From Atherinomorus stipes (Eukaryota; Chordata; Actinopteri; Atheriniformes; Atherinidae), in NCBI GenBank assembly GCA_023101725.1, contig JALJCO010013400.1, positions 1 through 64,000 on the forward strand: a stretch of DNA of 64,000 nt. The letters are read 5' to 3'. A program made the translations under genes and the position numbers. The notes under the pieces were generated by a model. It made no database searches. It worked only from the letters and a program-made list of their open reading frames with translations, and had not been told where the DNA came from. Every line of letters starts with the position of its first letter. Positions within the stretch are counted from its first letter, which is position 1. This document shows, piece after piece, positions 1 through 22,317 of the stretch.

Positions 1-1615
1 CAGTATGGTTGCTAAGCAACTCAGCTTGTTCACAAGTAGGAGGGTCTCGTAAAACGAAGATATTTCCTACGATTTTAAGCCCATCATTAACACGTAAACA
101 CAGATTTTATTTCTTTGTATTTTTTTTATCTACTTATTTATTTATTTTTTGGCATTAAGAAAGTTCATTTCAAAACTTCGACCAAAGTGAGGATTTAGTT
201 TACCTCGTTTATGCAACTGCGTGTGGACATTAATAACCAGGTTTTAAGGTTTGAAACATCACGGCCTGCGACAAAAAAAAAAAAAGAAAAAAAAAAGCTC
301 TGATCACATTTGCTACCTGTGTTTACTCTGGATCGCTTTCCAGGCGAACAAGTCTTCGTGAACTGGGTCAGCGGAGTTTTCACTTGTTTAAAACGGCGAT
401 CAGACAGATGATCCGCTCAGATCCGATGGCCTGCTCAGTCCATTTTTATTTTATTTTATTAACTTTGCTCCCAAAGATCCATGCTTTATTTGTTTTGTTA
501 ATTTAAGATGAATTCCCCCCTTTTTTTGAAAAAAATTTAATGGAAATGCAGCTAGTGTTCAAAGCAGGAGGAAAAAAACAAAAACAAAAACACAGTCTTG
601 TCCTAAACCTAACCAAGTAGTTTTAATAATAAGTGGGAAATTGTGTTGCCAAAATGTTTCCGACTTGTTTTGATGCCCAAACTTAATCAAATTACTAGTG
701 AAAAGAATCAGAAAACAAGAAAACATGTTGTTTCAGTATCTTGGTCCCAAGGCTATAATAGTTTGTGATTTTTAGTTTAAGTTTTTATTTAGTTTTGACT
801 TTTTGTTTTTCAGTTCATTTAGTTTTAGTTAGTTTTTTGAGCAGGTGTGCTAATTTTCATTTTTTGGAAAATGCTTAGTTTTAGTTTAGCTTTTATTAGT
901 TTCAGTGTTATTTTAGATTTTTTAAAGTTAATTATACGTATTTATTAGGTGTGACATTCAAAATCATCAGAAAGTCACTGGGAGTCAAACCGGTTGCGCA
1001 AAATAAATAGATGAAATAGATATAGATTTCATATCAACCTAAAAGGCTGATGTATTAAACAAATTAAAAAAGAACTAAAACTAAGGATGTTTTTACAATA
1101 ATTTTACTTAGTTTTTCAATACAGTTTCAGTTAGTTATTGTTTTTTTAAAAAAAACTGTCATTTCTAATTTTATTTCAGTTAACGAAAATGTTTTTACAA
1201 TTTTAGCTTTCGTTTTTCTCGTTAGGTTTAGTTAACTATAATAACCTTGCTTGGGCCTTTATCCTATGTCACTTTTAACTTATTTAAGTTACCTTGTTGC
1301 TTTTTGTAAACATTCCAAGATGATGTTTGTGTCAGAGAAGACACCAAAGAACAACTTGTGCATATCTCAAAGACAAAAATATGCTTAACAAAACCCTGAA
1401 AATGTAATCATCTCCAACTCATCACCCCTACTTTGTAAAGAGCCCTTCACATTATTTTTCAACACATGGGGTAGCCTACCACTTTTCTTTCATTTTCAGA
1501 CTCACAGTTAAGTTTTCTACAGCTGTGTATTACCAGTTAAAATAAAACCATGGATTAAAAAAAAAAAAAAAAAATCCGTTGTGGTCTGAAATAGTCAATA
1601 ATTTGTGTGTTTCAG
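1..1615. other. napb intron sequence, no exon found
   Basis: This stretch lies upstream of the first napb exon in the window and is most simply read as intron. It is AT-rich with several homopolymer runs and holds one terminal-inverted-repeat element (748-1249). I found no coding exon in it. Confidence 0.6.
748..1249. mobile_element. MITE-like element with terminal inverted repeats
   Basis: The left end CAAGGCTATAATAGTTT and the reverse complement of the right end (CAAGGTTATTATAGTTAACT) match as imperfect terminal inverted repeats. The interior is T-rich with repeated TTTAGTT words and has no coding capacity. It looks like a short non-autonomous DNA transposon common in fish. The family was not determined. 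Confidence 0.6.
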
Positions 1616-2333
1616 GTTGCAATGAGCACCATGGACAATCCTCTGCTGAAGTACAACGCTAAAGAGTATTTCTTTAAGGCGTCACTGTGTCACTTCATCG
1701 TGGACGAACTCAATGCCAAGGTAACACACACATCAACAACCACAAATACACACAGTCTCCTTTATGCAGGTGTGTTGATCCAGATTACAGTGTGTGTGTG
1801 GCTTTAACACTCAACCTCCTGTATTTCAGTTGGCCATCGAAAAGTATGAGGAGATGTTTCCAGCCTTTTCAGACTCAAGAGAGCTCAAACTGCTAAAGGT
1901 CACTTGCTTTTTATTCTTCCTTGAAGTTAAGACTTTTCCTTTGGATTATGAGAAGATTTACTATTGTTACACAAAATATTCTACTGCATTTATTTAACAA
2001 CAAATATGCATAAATGTTGTAAAACTGTCTAAGTTCCTTTCTACAAACAGAAATGCAAACTGTTTTTGTTAAAACCTGCAGTATTTTGTTTGCATTAAAA
2101 TTACCAGACAGCTGTGTAGCCTTAAACATGAGGCTTCTGAACTGGGTAGTAACTATATTTTTTGCATTTTATTGCAACAGAAACTCTTGGAAGCCCACGA
2201 GGAGCAGAACAGCGAGGCATTCACGGAGGCCGTGAAGGAGTTCGACTCTGTGTCCCGCCTGGACCAGTGGCTGACCACGATGCTGCTGCGCATCAAAAAG
2301 ACCATCCAGGGAGACGCTGGGGACCTGAAGTAG
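1616..2333 (+). CDS. napb: beta-SNAP (NSF attachment protein beta), C-terminal part
   Basis: Three coding exons, all phase 0: 1616-1720, 1830-1898 and 2181-2333 (TAG stop). They encode the last 108 residues of a SNAP protein; the N-terminal exons lie outside the window. SNAPs bind SNARE complexes and recruit the NSF ATPase, which disassembles them after membrane fusion. Seen in sequence: the alpha-helical repeat region ([29 protein letters not shown]) and the conserved NSF-activating C-terminal helix [14 protein letters not shown] followed by a short acidic tail. The start of the first exon ([19 protein letters not shown]) and the tail ending GDLK fit beta-SNAP better than alpha-SNAP, which ends EEDLR. 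Each exon has AG before and GT after it. Identity is firm at family level; napb versus a duplicate copy was not tested. Confidence 0.93.
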
Positions 2334-2779
2334 ACAAAATATGGGGAAGGGGATATTTGGGAGGGAGGAGCCAGGGAGGGCGGGTGGCTAAAGAGAGGGG
2401 GAAGGATCAGGGAAAGGGAAGAGAGAAGGAAGAAAAGATGGGTATGGAGAGATGATTTAAGGTGGAATAAAAGTGTGGATGGCCAGGGTGAGGGAGGGAT
2501 GGTGGGACTGAGGGAGTTTACAGTTGTACATATCAGTCTGCATGTGACCCCCAATCAGCTAAGCATCACCTTTAAATCACTGTTAGATGACCCTGTGCCC
2601 CATCCTGCAGTATTGCTCCGTAACACTGGACAGAACTGTACTTAGAGAGAAAGAATGATAGAAAATGTGTTGGAATGAGTGTGTGAGTGAGTGTTTGGGT
2701 GTGTGTGTCCACTGCAGCAAGGTTAATTATACTATGAGATCGGGAAGTGAGAAATACACTGATATAGTTATTGTAAAGG

Positions 2780-2785
2780 AATAAA
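2780..2785 (+). terminator. candidate napb polyadenylation signal
   Basis: AATAAA lies about 450 bp after the napb stop in AT-rich sequence. Further AATAAA motifs at 3210 and 3336 could serve a longer 3' UTR. Choice of site is not resolvable from sequence alone. Confidence 0.4.
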
Positions 2786-3430
2786 AATGTTATTTATGAG
2801 AATATTAATATTTATTGTCAATACTGAAAATATTAATTGTTTACTATGGTGCTCAGTGTTACGGTTTGTCTTAATATTTTAGGTATTAGCCCCCTCTTCT
2901 CATATTCTCCTTTACTTCCCCCTCTTCTTCGTTCTTCCACCGCCCTTGTCTCGTCCTCTCCCCGCCCTCCAACACCCCCTCAGTCAGTAAAATCACCCAT
3001 TGTGATCCGTTGGTTCTTTGTGTTCAGGCCAACGGTGAGGCGGTGCAGTTGGCGACCAGAGCCAACTCCTGCTGCTGCCTTGTTTGTGCATGTCTGCTGT
3101 CATGTTGATGTAAGTGTTCTCCGTGTTGTGCTAACGTGTGAAGAACATACGTGTAGCCTGGTATCATTTGTGTGAAATCAGTAAATATGTACCTCAGATA
3201 TCGAGTTGAAATAAATACATCATCACACCAGGCATCTGGGTATTTATTTGCAACACAGAAGATAAACCCTCCACATAACTTGAGTACAGTGATAGAAATA
3301 TTCATGGATTCATTATTGTAACAACACAACTTGGAAATAAAGCACATGGTGAAATGTTACAAAAGCTGGTTGCGCATTAATGTGGTCCAATGTACATTTA
3401 AACTGTATTTGATTAAAAACAGGTTTATAA

Positions 3431-3746
3431 TAGGGGTGTAACAATACATGTATTTATATCAACCATATATAAACCGTTCAAAACTGTGACCACCATGTAT
3501 CGAATACGGAAATATACAGAACTTTGAATTTATTTTATTGTGTTCTGAAAATAAGATCTGTTGAAACTCAGTGGATCTACGTCCGACAACATCCAAAATT
3601 GGGGTTTGGGAACTCTTTTGCCCTGACCACGATGGTGAGCCGTTGTGGACAAAAGCACAACAGTTAAAAAAGTCATGAAAGGTTTTTGTTGTGTCAAAAA
3701 AAAGCATCGGACCAAACCGAGAATTTTTTGTATCGTTGCACCCCCA
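3431..3746. mobile_element. short hAT-like non-autonomous element
   Basis: The left end TAGGGGTGTAACAATACA and the right end (reverse complement GGGGGTGCAACGATACA) form terminal inverted repeats of the type seen in small hAT elements. No coding sequence. The right flank is an AT microsatellite, so a target duplication cannot be read. Confidence 0.55.
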
Positions 3747-3749
3747 TAT

Positions 3750-3791
<42 letters not shown>

Positions 3792-4209
3792 TATACATAT
3801 AATTTAATTAAATACTTTAATGGAAAGATATATATTACAAAGACTATCTGAAGCTTGATTTATCATTTATTTATGATCCCAGTTATGCTTTTAAATTATT
3901 TTAATAATTTTCTATTCAGATATTGATGTTGAACTGCACTGTTAAAGTGTGTTGATTATTTGAAACTAGCCAATATAGGTTCAATTTTAATTTTACTTTC
4001 ATTGTCAGCACAGAATGAGCAAAAAAATTATGTTGGAACATCTTTCGGCTCAATAATTTTGTAGCTTTCTTATGTAAATAAAATAAAAAAAAACAGGTTT
4101 TTGGGGCCTTTTCCTTTAGTTTAGTAGTTGCTTAGTTCTCACCCAAATTGGTTTAGCACATAGGTTAAGTATGGCAAGGGTTGCAAATAAAAAAAAAACA
4201 AAAAAAACT

Positions 4210-4210
<1 letters not shown>

Positions 4211-4287
<77 letters not shown>
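4211..4287. repeat. (AT)n microsatellite
   Basis: Nearly pure AT dinucleotide run with one interruption near 4242. Confidence 0.9.
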
Positions 4288-4289
<2 letters not shown>

Positions 4290-4476
4290 TTGCATCGACG
4301 TTTAGAGAAGCAAAAATAAATTGTGGCTGGCGAAATAAAAAGGATACCAAGGAAACTCGATGGATCGATCGATCAGAATCTATTATTTACAGTCTTTGAT
4401 CAGAACAGGTGAACGAACCCCACCTTAATACCCATAATACCTTTCGGTGCCTGCGAGTGCGACACAAGTTCCGGTG

Positions 4477-4995
4477 CATTGTTGCCAATTAGCGACTTTG
4501 TCGCTATATTTGCGACTTTTCAGACCCTCTAGGACTTATTTTCAAAAAAGCGACTAGCGACAAATCTGCGCTTTTCCTGGTGATCATGGAGACAGATAAA
4601 GTTTATATCGCTTCACCTGTTCATCAGGAGCTGCCTCCCGTCAGCCCCTCCCTTCCCTGTTTCCCGGCCTCACTCCTACTTCCGCTGTTCCTTTGCAGAC
4701 AGCAGCCCGCCTGAGCAATAGTATGTGCCCGCCACGCCTCCTCATCTACATTATTTCCCATGATGCCTTGTGGGCACAACTGGGTCTTCTTTGCACCATG
4801 ACTCAAACGTGTATGTCAGCTCTTCAGTACTCTTGTTAATTACCGTAATTTATGTTAACAATAACTCAAAGGTCTTGGGAGGCCCTGCGCATGCGCAAGA
4901 CCTAGTGCATGAATTGGTGACGTCATTTGGCGACTTCTTGGCGACTTTTGTGTCAGCCAATAGCGACTTCTCTTCTCAAAGAGTTGGCAACACTG
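4477..4995. mobile_element. hAT-type MITE with 8-bp target duplication, next to cdc5l promoter
   Basis: The ends CATTGTTGCCAA and (reverse complement of right end) CAGTGTTGCCAA are terminal inverted repeats. The element is flanked by identical 8-bp copies of TTCCGGTG (4469-4476 and 4996-5003). The interior carries repeated GCGACTT/AAGTCGC words. It ends 153 bp before the cdc5l start codon. Confidence 0.8.
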
Positions 4996-5003
4996 TTCCG
5001 GTG

Positions 5004-5148
5004 TAGTCGTGTATGTCGGTTTCTCCGTAGTAGCGCGTGTGCATTTCATTTTAAAAATTGTGAATAATTATTGCTTTCCAGATTCATAACTGACTGAGAA
5101 CAGTTCAGTACATTTAATTGAAAGAGGAGACACCAACAAGCAGTCAAG
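5004..5148 (+). promoter_or_regulatory. likely cdc5l core promoter and 5' UTR
   Basis: The short interval between the element at 4477-4995 and the cdc5l ATG must hold the proximal promoter or leader. It has scattered CpGs and no obvious TATA box. An ETS-like TTCCGG core sits at 4996-5001. Transcription start is inferred, not seen. Confidence 0.4.
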
Positions 5149-15528
<10,380 letters not shown>

Positions 15529-15725
15529 GCCACACACACATTACCACCATAAAGACATTATCAAGCTAACAGAAACTATGAAGTACCATTTTCTTTTTTC
15601 CACCCTCGGAGTCATCGTGTTGAAATGTGCCGTTTTCTGATTATTGCTGCAAGTCCCAGAGAAAAGCTCCTCTCCTGTGCAGAGTTTGAGCATGCTCATT
15701 AGTCCTTGTTTCTGTATTAGTGACC

Positions 15726-15731
15726 AATAAA
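15726..15731 (+). terminator. cdc5l polyadenylation signal
   Basis: AATAAA lies 198 bp after the cdc5l stop. An oppositely oriented signal (TTTATT on the + strand, 15836-15841) about 110 bp further could end the convergent supt3h transcript. Confidence 0.6.
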
Positions 15732-16040
15732 GTTTCTTTTCAAGAATATGATGCATTTTAACTAAACTAAAACATGTCTATTAACTTCATTCACTCTTAG
15801 TCAAAAATACAAACAAAGCTTACTGAAAAGCAATCTTTATTAAACCAAGGGAACAAAAATGTGCATACAAGTACGTACAGCAGAGTGCTTGATACGCCCG
15901 GGTGCTGTCAGCAGGTGAGGAAAGACATCCCACTCCTCCGATAAGCACTCTGACCAATAAAAACGAGAAGTTAAGTGCTAATCCAAAGAAGTATAGATGT
16001 GATGAAGTCAAATATTCTTTTGTTACTAATGTTTGTAAAG

Positions 16041-16471
16041 CCTCGTTTCCCTCATGGGGTCCGGTTTGGGCCAGTTTTTTTTGGCATTTCTACAAGTAAA
16101 AACTTGGGAAGGGTGCTAGAACACCGGATCCAAGCCGCTCTACTTTTTGGGACCTTTACCCTAAAAGGTTGAGGTTCACACACTGCAACTCACTGACTGG
16201 TTGAAAGAACGGTCACTTCTAATGGGCACTAAAAACAAAGCTACAGCGCCATGTTCAAATTTACGGTGGACTTCAGAGCCTCGTGCAAAGACGGAGAAAC
16301 AAACTTACAGATGTCCGCTATTCTACTTTATTTCTGTCACACTATTGCGTAGCTGACATCTACCCTATCCAGCTCATACCATCTACCGGGTAAGGGTACA
16401 CAGAGCCGTGGAATCACTACAGAAATCAGGATCTACCAAACCAAGCCGGACCCCTTGGTGGAAATGGAGTT
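16041..16471. mobile_element. terminal-inverted-repeat element between cdc5l and supt3h
   Basis: Left end CGTTTCCCTCATGGGGTCCGG matches the inverted right end (CATTTCCACCAAGGGGTCCGG) imperfectly. No coding content. It may lie in the supt3h 3' UTR if that transcript runs to the TTTATT at 15836. Confidence 0.55.
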
Positions 16472-17565
16472 TTAATGTGTCTGGGTTCTGCCAGCACACA
16501 GTATGAGACTCAGATGAGGGTTTACGTACGTTAACCCTTTGATATCTACATCAGAAAAGTTCCAGGTCTGGAACAATAATCAGGAGATTTACAATCCTCC
16601 GTCTAAATTTACCGTTCAACATTCAGCTGAGACCAATAACACTTCTAATGACATAAACTCCGCTATCTTATGTTCTGACAAGTTTTAAGAGAGAAATGGT
16701 ACATTTCATACTACAAACTCTGACCTGTGTGTAAAATCATGAATGAAAGAATAAATAATGGCTATATGACATCTGTGTTGCATTCATGCAAATCTATCTT
16801 TTAAAAATACAGAAAATTGTATTTCACATCCATTCTTTATGCTTTAGGAAACCACCCTGACTGTAATTTACCATAACAACCTGTAACTGTTCGTGTACAT
16901 ACTGTGTGTCTGTAGTTGTATCTTCTAATGGCCTCTCTGATGTGACTGGGCTGGATGGCTCCACTGGGGGGCTCCACTGTAGCTGGACAGCTCTGAAACA
17001 GACTCAGAGTTAACACACACACAACAAAGAACGTGTATGACCGCACTAGTGTTGCTTTGGGGAATGTTTGAACACAACTGGAACTGAAAGTTTTTAGAAA
17101 TTTCAGGACAATGAACGTCTTCCTCAGTAAATCAGAGCAGCTTCAGTGTTTGGGTTTGCCATGAAAAAGATAAGATGAGAAATACCATCCTTTTGTTGCA
17201 TGTTTTACATTGTGCCTAGCCCCTGGTAAATTCCACTAATCAGTTTATTACACTTTTATCACAAAACATCAAGAAAAAGTCCTGCATGAGCTCCGTTTAA
17301 ACCAAATACCAGTGTAAAAATAACCCGTCTACAACATGCACACGCACCTTTTTGCGTTTCCTCTGTCTTGCTCGACAGTCCACGCTGCCGTTGCCCTGCT
17401 GGAGGGGCTTGGAAGAGTGTGAGGACCCAGGAGTGGAGGGGGGCGTGGCCTCAGGTGAATCTGGATCCTTCTTCACCTGCAAGAGAAAGTTTTATTTCCT
17501 GAAACAACATCTGGATTTAGAGAGTGAAAACGTCTGAAAATGAGGAAATGACTTGAGTGTGTGTA

Positions 17566-18589
17566 AGAGGTCGACCAATAGTGGACTTTTAAAGACACAC
17601 AACGGAACTTTTAGCAGTTTCTCAGTGACGCGCCCCCTATCGGCGACTAAACTAGCAACCATCTTGTATCATACCTGCACTGTGATTCACTCCAGCCAGT
17701 AAAAGACAGTCTTGACTCTTGTTCTGTCCCTTCATCTCTTCCTTTTCCTCTCTTCCTCCTGTAATGTTTCCTTACCGAATCCGACATGATGTGCGTTCAA
17801 AACACTCGCGGGGTTGATCCCTGGTTTACATCCGGTTGCTAGTGAGTGACGCGGTGCTGCAGCCAATAGTCGGCTGCAACGTCACAGTTGCGTCCCGGAT
17901 GGGAATCTTACCTCAATCAGACGTGTATTAGTGTAAATATCCAGTGTTTAAATGATGGCTGAAGAGGCTGGAAGTCCCTCACAGACGGGATGTCAGCAGG
18001 ATCCCGTCGCGGTCGGATGATTGTTCTGCACGTGGTTTTAGAAGCGGTAAAATACATGAAAGATGCTTGAAACTGGTTTGTGTGGTGGAATCAAACCTGC
18101 AAGACCCGTACAGGGCGGATTTACAGAACTGCAAGGACTAACTAGACAGGGACCAGACGCAAATTCGCGACTGGTTCAACAACGAATCAGGAGTGACAGT
18201 GGAGGTGATTAAACATGACGCTGCGACGTGGCCCCCTCATGACAAATAATAGCCTTTAAAAACTAGAAGATAACAACTTACATGGTTCCAGCCAAGCAGT
18301 AATTCTAATCAATAGTGCAGACTTGGACTTTTATGTCACGCTCATTTTAACCTGGACCACTTCTCTCCTCTGTGTGCTGCCCCGTACTCACCCTCCACCT
18401 CTCCCCCCGCTCTCTCTGTGAGAAGAGCAGCCCCGCCCCTCAGTGATCAGAGACCAGCGCAGGGAAGAAGCGCTTCATGGCGCCGTGGAAAAAACTGCAG
18501 CCGTCGACCACTATCGGAGCCAAGTTCAGCCGATACCAAGAGTTTGTAAAACGTCCTATCGGCTAAACGGATTAATCGGTCGACCTCTA
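17566..18589. mobile_element. hAT-type element in supt3h intron, with CpG-rich core
   Basis: Ends AGAGGTCGACCAAT and (inverted) TAGAGGTCGACCGATT are terminal inverted repeats. The flanks are GTGTGTA-type, fitting an 8-bp duplication but blurred by a GT run. The interior (about 17775-18020) is unusually CpG-rich, with a CCAAT box and a CRE-like ACGTCAC, unlike the surrounding intron. Confidence 0.75.
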
Positions 18590-21270
18590 GTGTGTATTTG
18601 TACCTCAATGTGTGTGTTGTAGTGGATGTAGCTGGCGGAGATCACATGGCTGACAGGATCGGTCTTTACAGTCATTTCCTGCTTCACCAGCAGAGACAAA
18701 TCCACAATCTAGAGAAGCAAAATAAGAAAACACGTACTAATCAGTCATGATGCAGATTAGATGCATCTACGTCCACGTTTATCCAGAGTTGCAAAATATA
18801 TAATCAAGGAAATTAAATGTGTTTATGTTTGTCTGATAAAGCTGATCTGAACAGAGCATGATGTTGGAATTACGACATGGAAATTAGGATTTAGCGACAA
18901 AAACAAACACATCTAATGATAGGCAGTGACGCTCCCTCTTAACTTAAACCAAAAACAAAAAAATTTCTGCAGCATCACATCTTCAAGTGTTACCTGGGCA
19001 ACTGTCTCATAGGCGAGGTATGAGAGGACCTCCATGGCGATGCTGTTGGGTTTCAGCTCCAGGCTGCTGCAGTCCAGCCAGTCCCGAAACTTTGACGCTT
19101 TCTTAGCTGCACAGGTGAACAACACAAACACAAGTTGTCACTGTTTTTCAAAAAATACAAAAACTAGAAAACTGTTCCAAAATCTGTTTAAATAAATGTG
19201 ATATTTAAAAAAATCAATAAGTTTGGAAGCTGATTGTTAACAATGATCAACAAAAAGTTTTGATGATGTATTATTTTCATTCATTAGGAGTTTAAATTAC
19301 AAAGCAGTTCCACCATCTCAGACTGGTTCTCTTATCAGAGATAAGAGAAAAGCAGTATGCATTCATCCTGAAGACGACATTTAAAGCCTTTTACCGTATT
19401 AATTATCTAAACTGTGTATCAGACATTCTGGACAGATGGTTAAACATCTCATCTATTAAATGAGAATATATGTGATTACAAAAATCATAAAATATTTCTT
19501 TAATTCAAATTTATTGACATCTGATAAATAAAACTAGATTTTAAAAAATGAGCTCTTTTTTTAAAGAATATGTATAAAACTTTCTATTTTTAATGTCCTA
19601 ATTTCTACAGATATAGGTGGCATAAACACACAGACACCTTGACAGAAAATTAATTAAAATAGTATCTGTACAATATAATCAGCATCCTCTAATGAAACGA
19701 TGCCAGAAAGATTAAATTAATTGCTGGGAATCTCACCAAAACTCAGCTGTCGACTCTCGCAGAACTCTGCATAATGAGCCGGGTCCATATTCTGAGTCCG
19801 GCGATCCTGACGCTGAATATTAAGACACATAAGCATCAATATTCTGGTTCTTTACACTTTAAAATGAAAATCTCTACAATCAAACAGGAGTTTGCTGTAA
19901 GTCATGTCATTTGACCTCTGACCTCCATCCTCTCCTGTTTGATGGGGTCGACTTCCTGACGCTCTGCTAATGACATAAGTTCACCAGTCTGATCCATCCA
20001 TGCCAGGAAGTCCTGGGCCAATCGCTGCCTCCGCTGGTTACCACCGGCAACAGCGCTGCCTGCACCACCCAACCTGTCTACAAACAGAGATGTACATGTG
20101 GGAAAAAACTCAAATCAGAGACAAATCAGCATGTTTCTATGATAAATATGCCCTCATGTCTACCTGATTCCAGCTGAGCTTCATCATCTTCTAAAGTTTT
20201 GAGTAGTTTGGATTTATAGTCTCTAAACTGGAGATATTTTAATAGTCGCGCCATTTTCTTCTGATGAATGGAACGAATTAGGAAAAGAAAACAGAAAAAG
20301 AGAGACAATGACTCATTTAAAAACTGCAAATCTGTTCGGTTAACGATGCAGAAAGATTTCATGATATGTAGTTTTTCAGCCGTACCTTGTCTCTCCTCAT
20401 CAGGAACAAGATGTCCTCGGCTGAAATGACCCTTGAACCACGAAGCGAAGCACCTTCACAGGCCTGATGCAGCTGATAAATCAAACCACAGTCATCAGAA
20501 TCACAACTTTAATGCCAGTCAGACATTTGACAATCACTTAACACTTCAGGCAGATGAATTCGACTTAATTACAAATCAATTACTGCCTCCAGAAGTCTGA
20601 AATAACTGACACTGATCCAAGAGGCTGTGTTCATTTAAGAAAGTGGATAAATCCTGTTAAATCTACATTTATACATATATAACTTCTATAATACACAGGT
20701 GTTTTGGCATCAATAGAATAAACATGTCAGAAGATTCACACAATAAAAACCCTTTTAAGTCAAAATGTTATAAGAACTTCACAATATTGAACATGTAGTA
20801 AACTCCTCAGTAAGCGCAGGATTCCCAACATAATACATCTGTTACCATAGTAATGAGCTGTGTGTGAACAATGTCCTCCACCAGAGCTGCCGTCTCATGC
20901 AACGGCCTGCGAGCATCCCCCAGAGCAAACCTGGAGGGAGAGAGAAAACAAAGATGCGGTGCATCAGTCCGAGCAAAGATCTGAAGAGAAAATCTGAAAC
21001 TGTGAAATACAGCTGCTCAAAAGATCAATTATCTGAGACAGCACACAATATTACTTCATTATCATTACTGTTTTTGAAAAGAGACATTTTGTTATTAATC
21101 TAGAGGCTGAGTTTTACATTTAGGGGGTTCTCCATCTGCCTACATTTTTCTCTAATATTGATCATTCATCCCAGAAATGTGGGTTACATTTGTCTTGTTT
21201 TTGGTTAATTAAAAGCAAAATTTGCTTTAAGCTGTCTGCCATTTGTACTCATTGCTTTCTTTTTAATAAG

Positions 21271-21880
21271 GGGCCGAAGTCCGGTGAGCCTCATGGGACC
21301 TAAGGGACAAAAAATATGAATGGAAGTCAAAGAAAAAACAACATACCGCGAAGATTTTAGATAATTTCAGGATTTACTTGAAGCCTCTGTGTGGACTACA
21401 GCTCTCGTCGCGAGCAGCGTACATCACCAGCTCCCCGAGTACGCGACCGTTGTGATTTTACTCCGGCACGTCACTGCTGTTTATTTGATTTTTTTCAAGA
21501 ACAGAAAAAAAAAAAAAAAAAACCTGGACAGAGGTGAAAACCATTATAAGTCAGGAAATGTTGAGTCTTTCCGTTACGCCGATGGAATGATGGCCGGTCT
21601 CGTTCACGTCCGTCGCAGGGAGCAACATCATCACTCGCAGCGAGAGCTGTAGTCCACAAAGTGGCTTCAAGTAAATCCTGAAATAATCAAAAATCTGTAT
21701 TTTAATTTTTCTTTGCACAATTTTTTTTTTATTTAAATCCATAACCAGCACATCTGGAATCCAGGACAGAGAGAGACTGGGACCAGAAGATTATTCTTTT
21801 CTACCTACTGACTTCCATTCATATTTTTTTGTCTCTTAGGGCCCATGGGGCGGAAGTAGATGGGCGTGACTTCAGCTCCC
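21271..21880. mobile_element. foldback (long inverted repeat) element
   Basis: Left arm from about 21271 (GCATGGGACC-like region, then GACAAAAAATATGAATGGAA and ACTTGAAGCCTCTGTGTGGA) is matched inverted on the right (TCCACAAAGTGGCTTCAAGT, then TTCCATTCATATTTTTTTGT) to about 21880. The arms are roughly 150-250 bp each, with a CpG-rich loop. No coding sequence. Confidence 0.75.
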
Positions 21881-22317
21881 TATAAGTAGGGGGGGAAAAC
21901 GGGAAAAAAAAAAAAAAATCTTAAATAGAATTTAAAAAATGTAAAAAATCTGGGATTTTGTTTTTAGGCCATATTGCCAAGCCCTACTATTTATTCATTT
22001 ACTTGAGTTTTACTGTTGTAACTCTAAAGGGTTTATTTAGATTTACATGAACCTTTGATGATGGGTCCAGTGTGGTGCTCTGTCTGCCTCCTTGGGGATA
22101 AATAAAGTAAGCTGTCTCAAATTGCCACAGTTGCGATGTAATCCAGCCATTCACAGTGTTTAATCTGATGGTTAGGTTGGTGGTGACCTGATGCACAGAT
22201 TTGATGAGCTTTATCATCAAATGACACTCTCTGGGGAGTTTACAGTAACACAGCTGTTATTTCCTGTAACTTCATCATCAATTATTTGCTTTCTCTCTCT
22301 GCTGTGATCTACACGGA

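Larger units (their letters stand above)
2334..4476. other. napb 3' UTR and intergenic sequence
   Basis: The first part (2334-2560) is strongly purine-rich on the + strand and is probably napb 3' UTR. The rest has a pyrimidine-rich tract near 2890-2990, a hAT-like fragment (3431-3746) and two AT microsatellites (about 3750-3800 and 4211-4287). No further gene was recognised. Confidence 0.5.

Noticed and set aside
2153..2554. A 133-codon minus-strand open frame
   Set aside because: It overlaps the real napb last exon and the purine-rich 3' UTR; its S/P/L-rich product is what that composition gives on the other strand.
2837..3175. A 112-codon + strand frame with a hydrophobic start
   Set aside because: Lies in presumed napb 3' UTR, is driven by a pyrimidine-rich tract, and has no recognisable domain.
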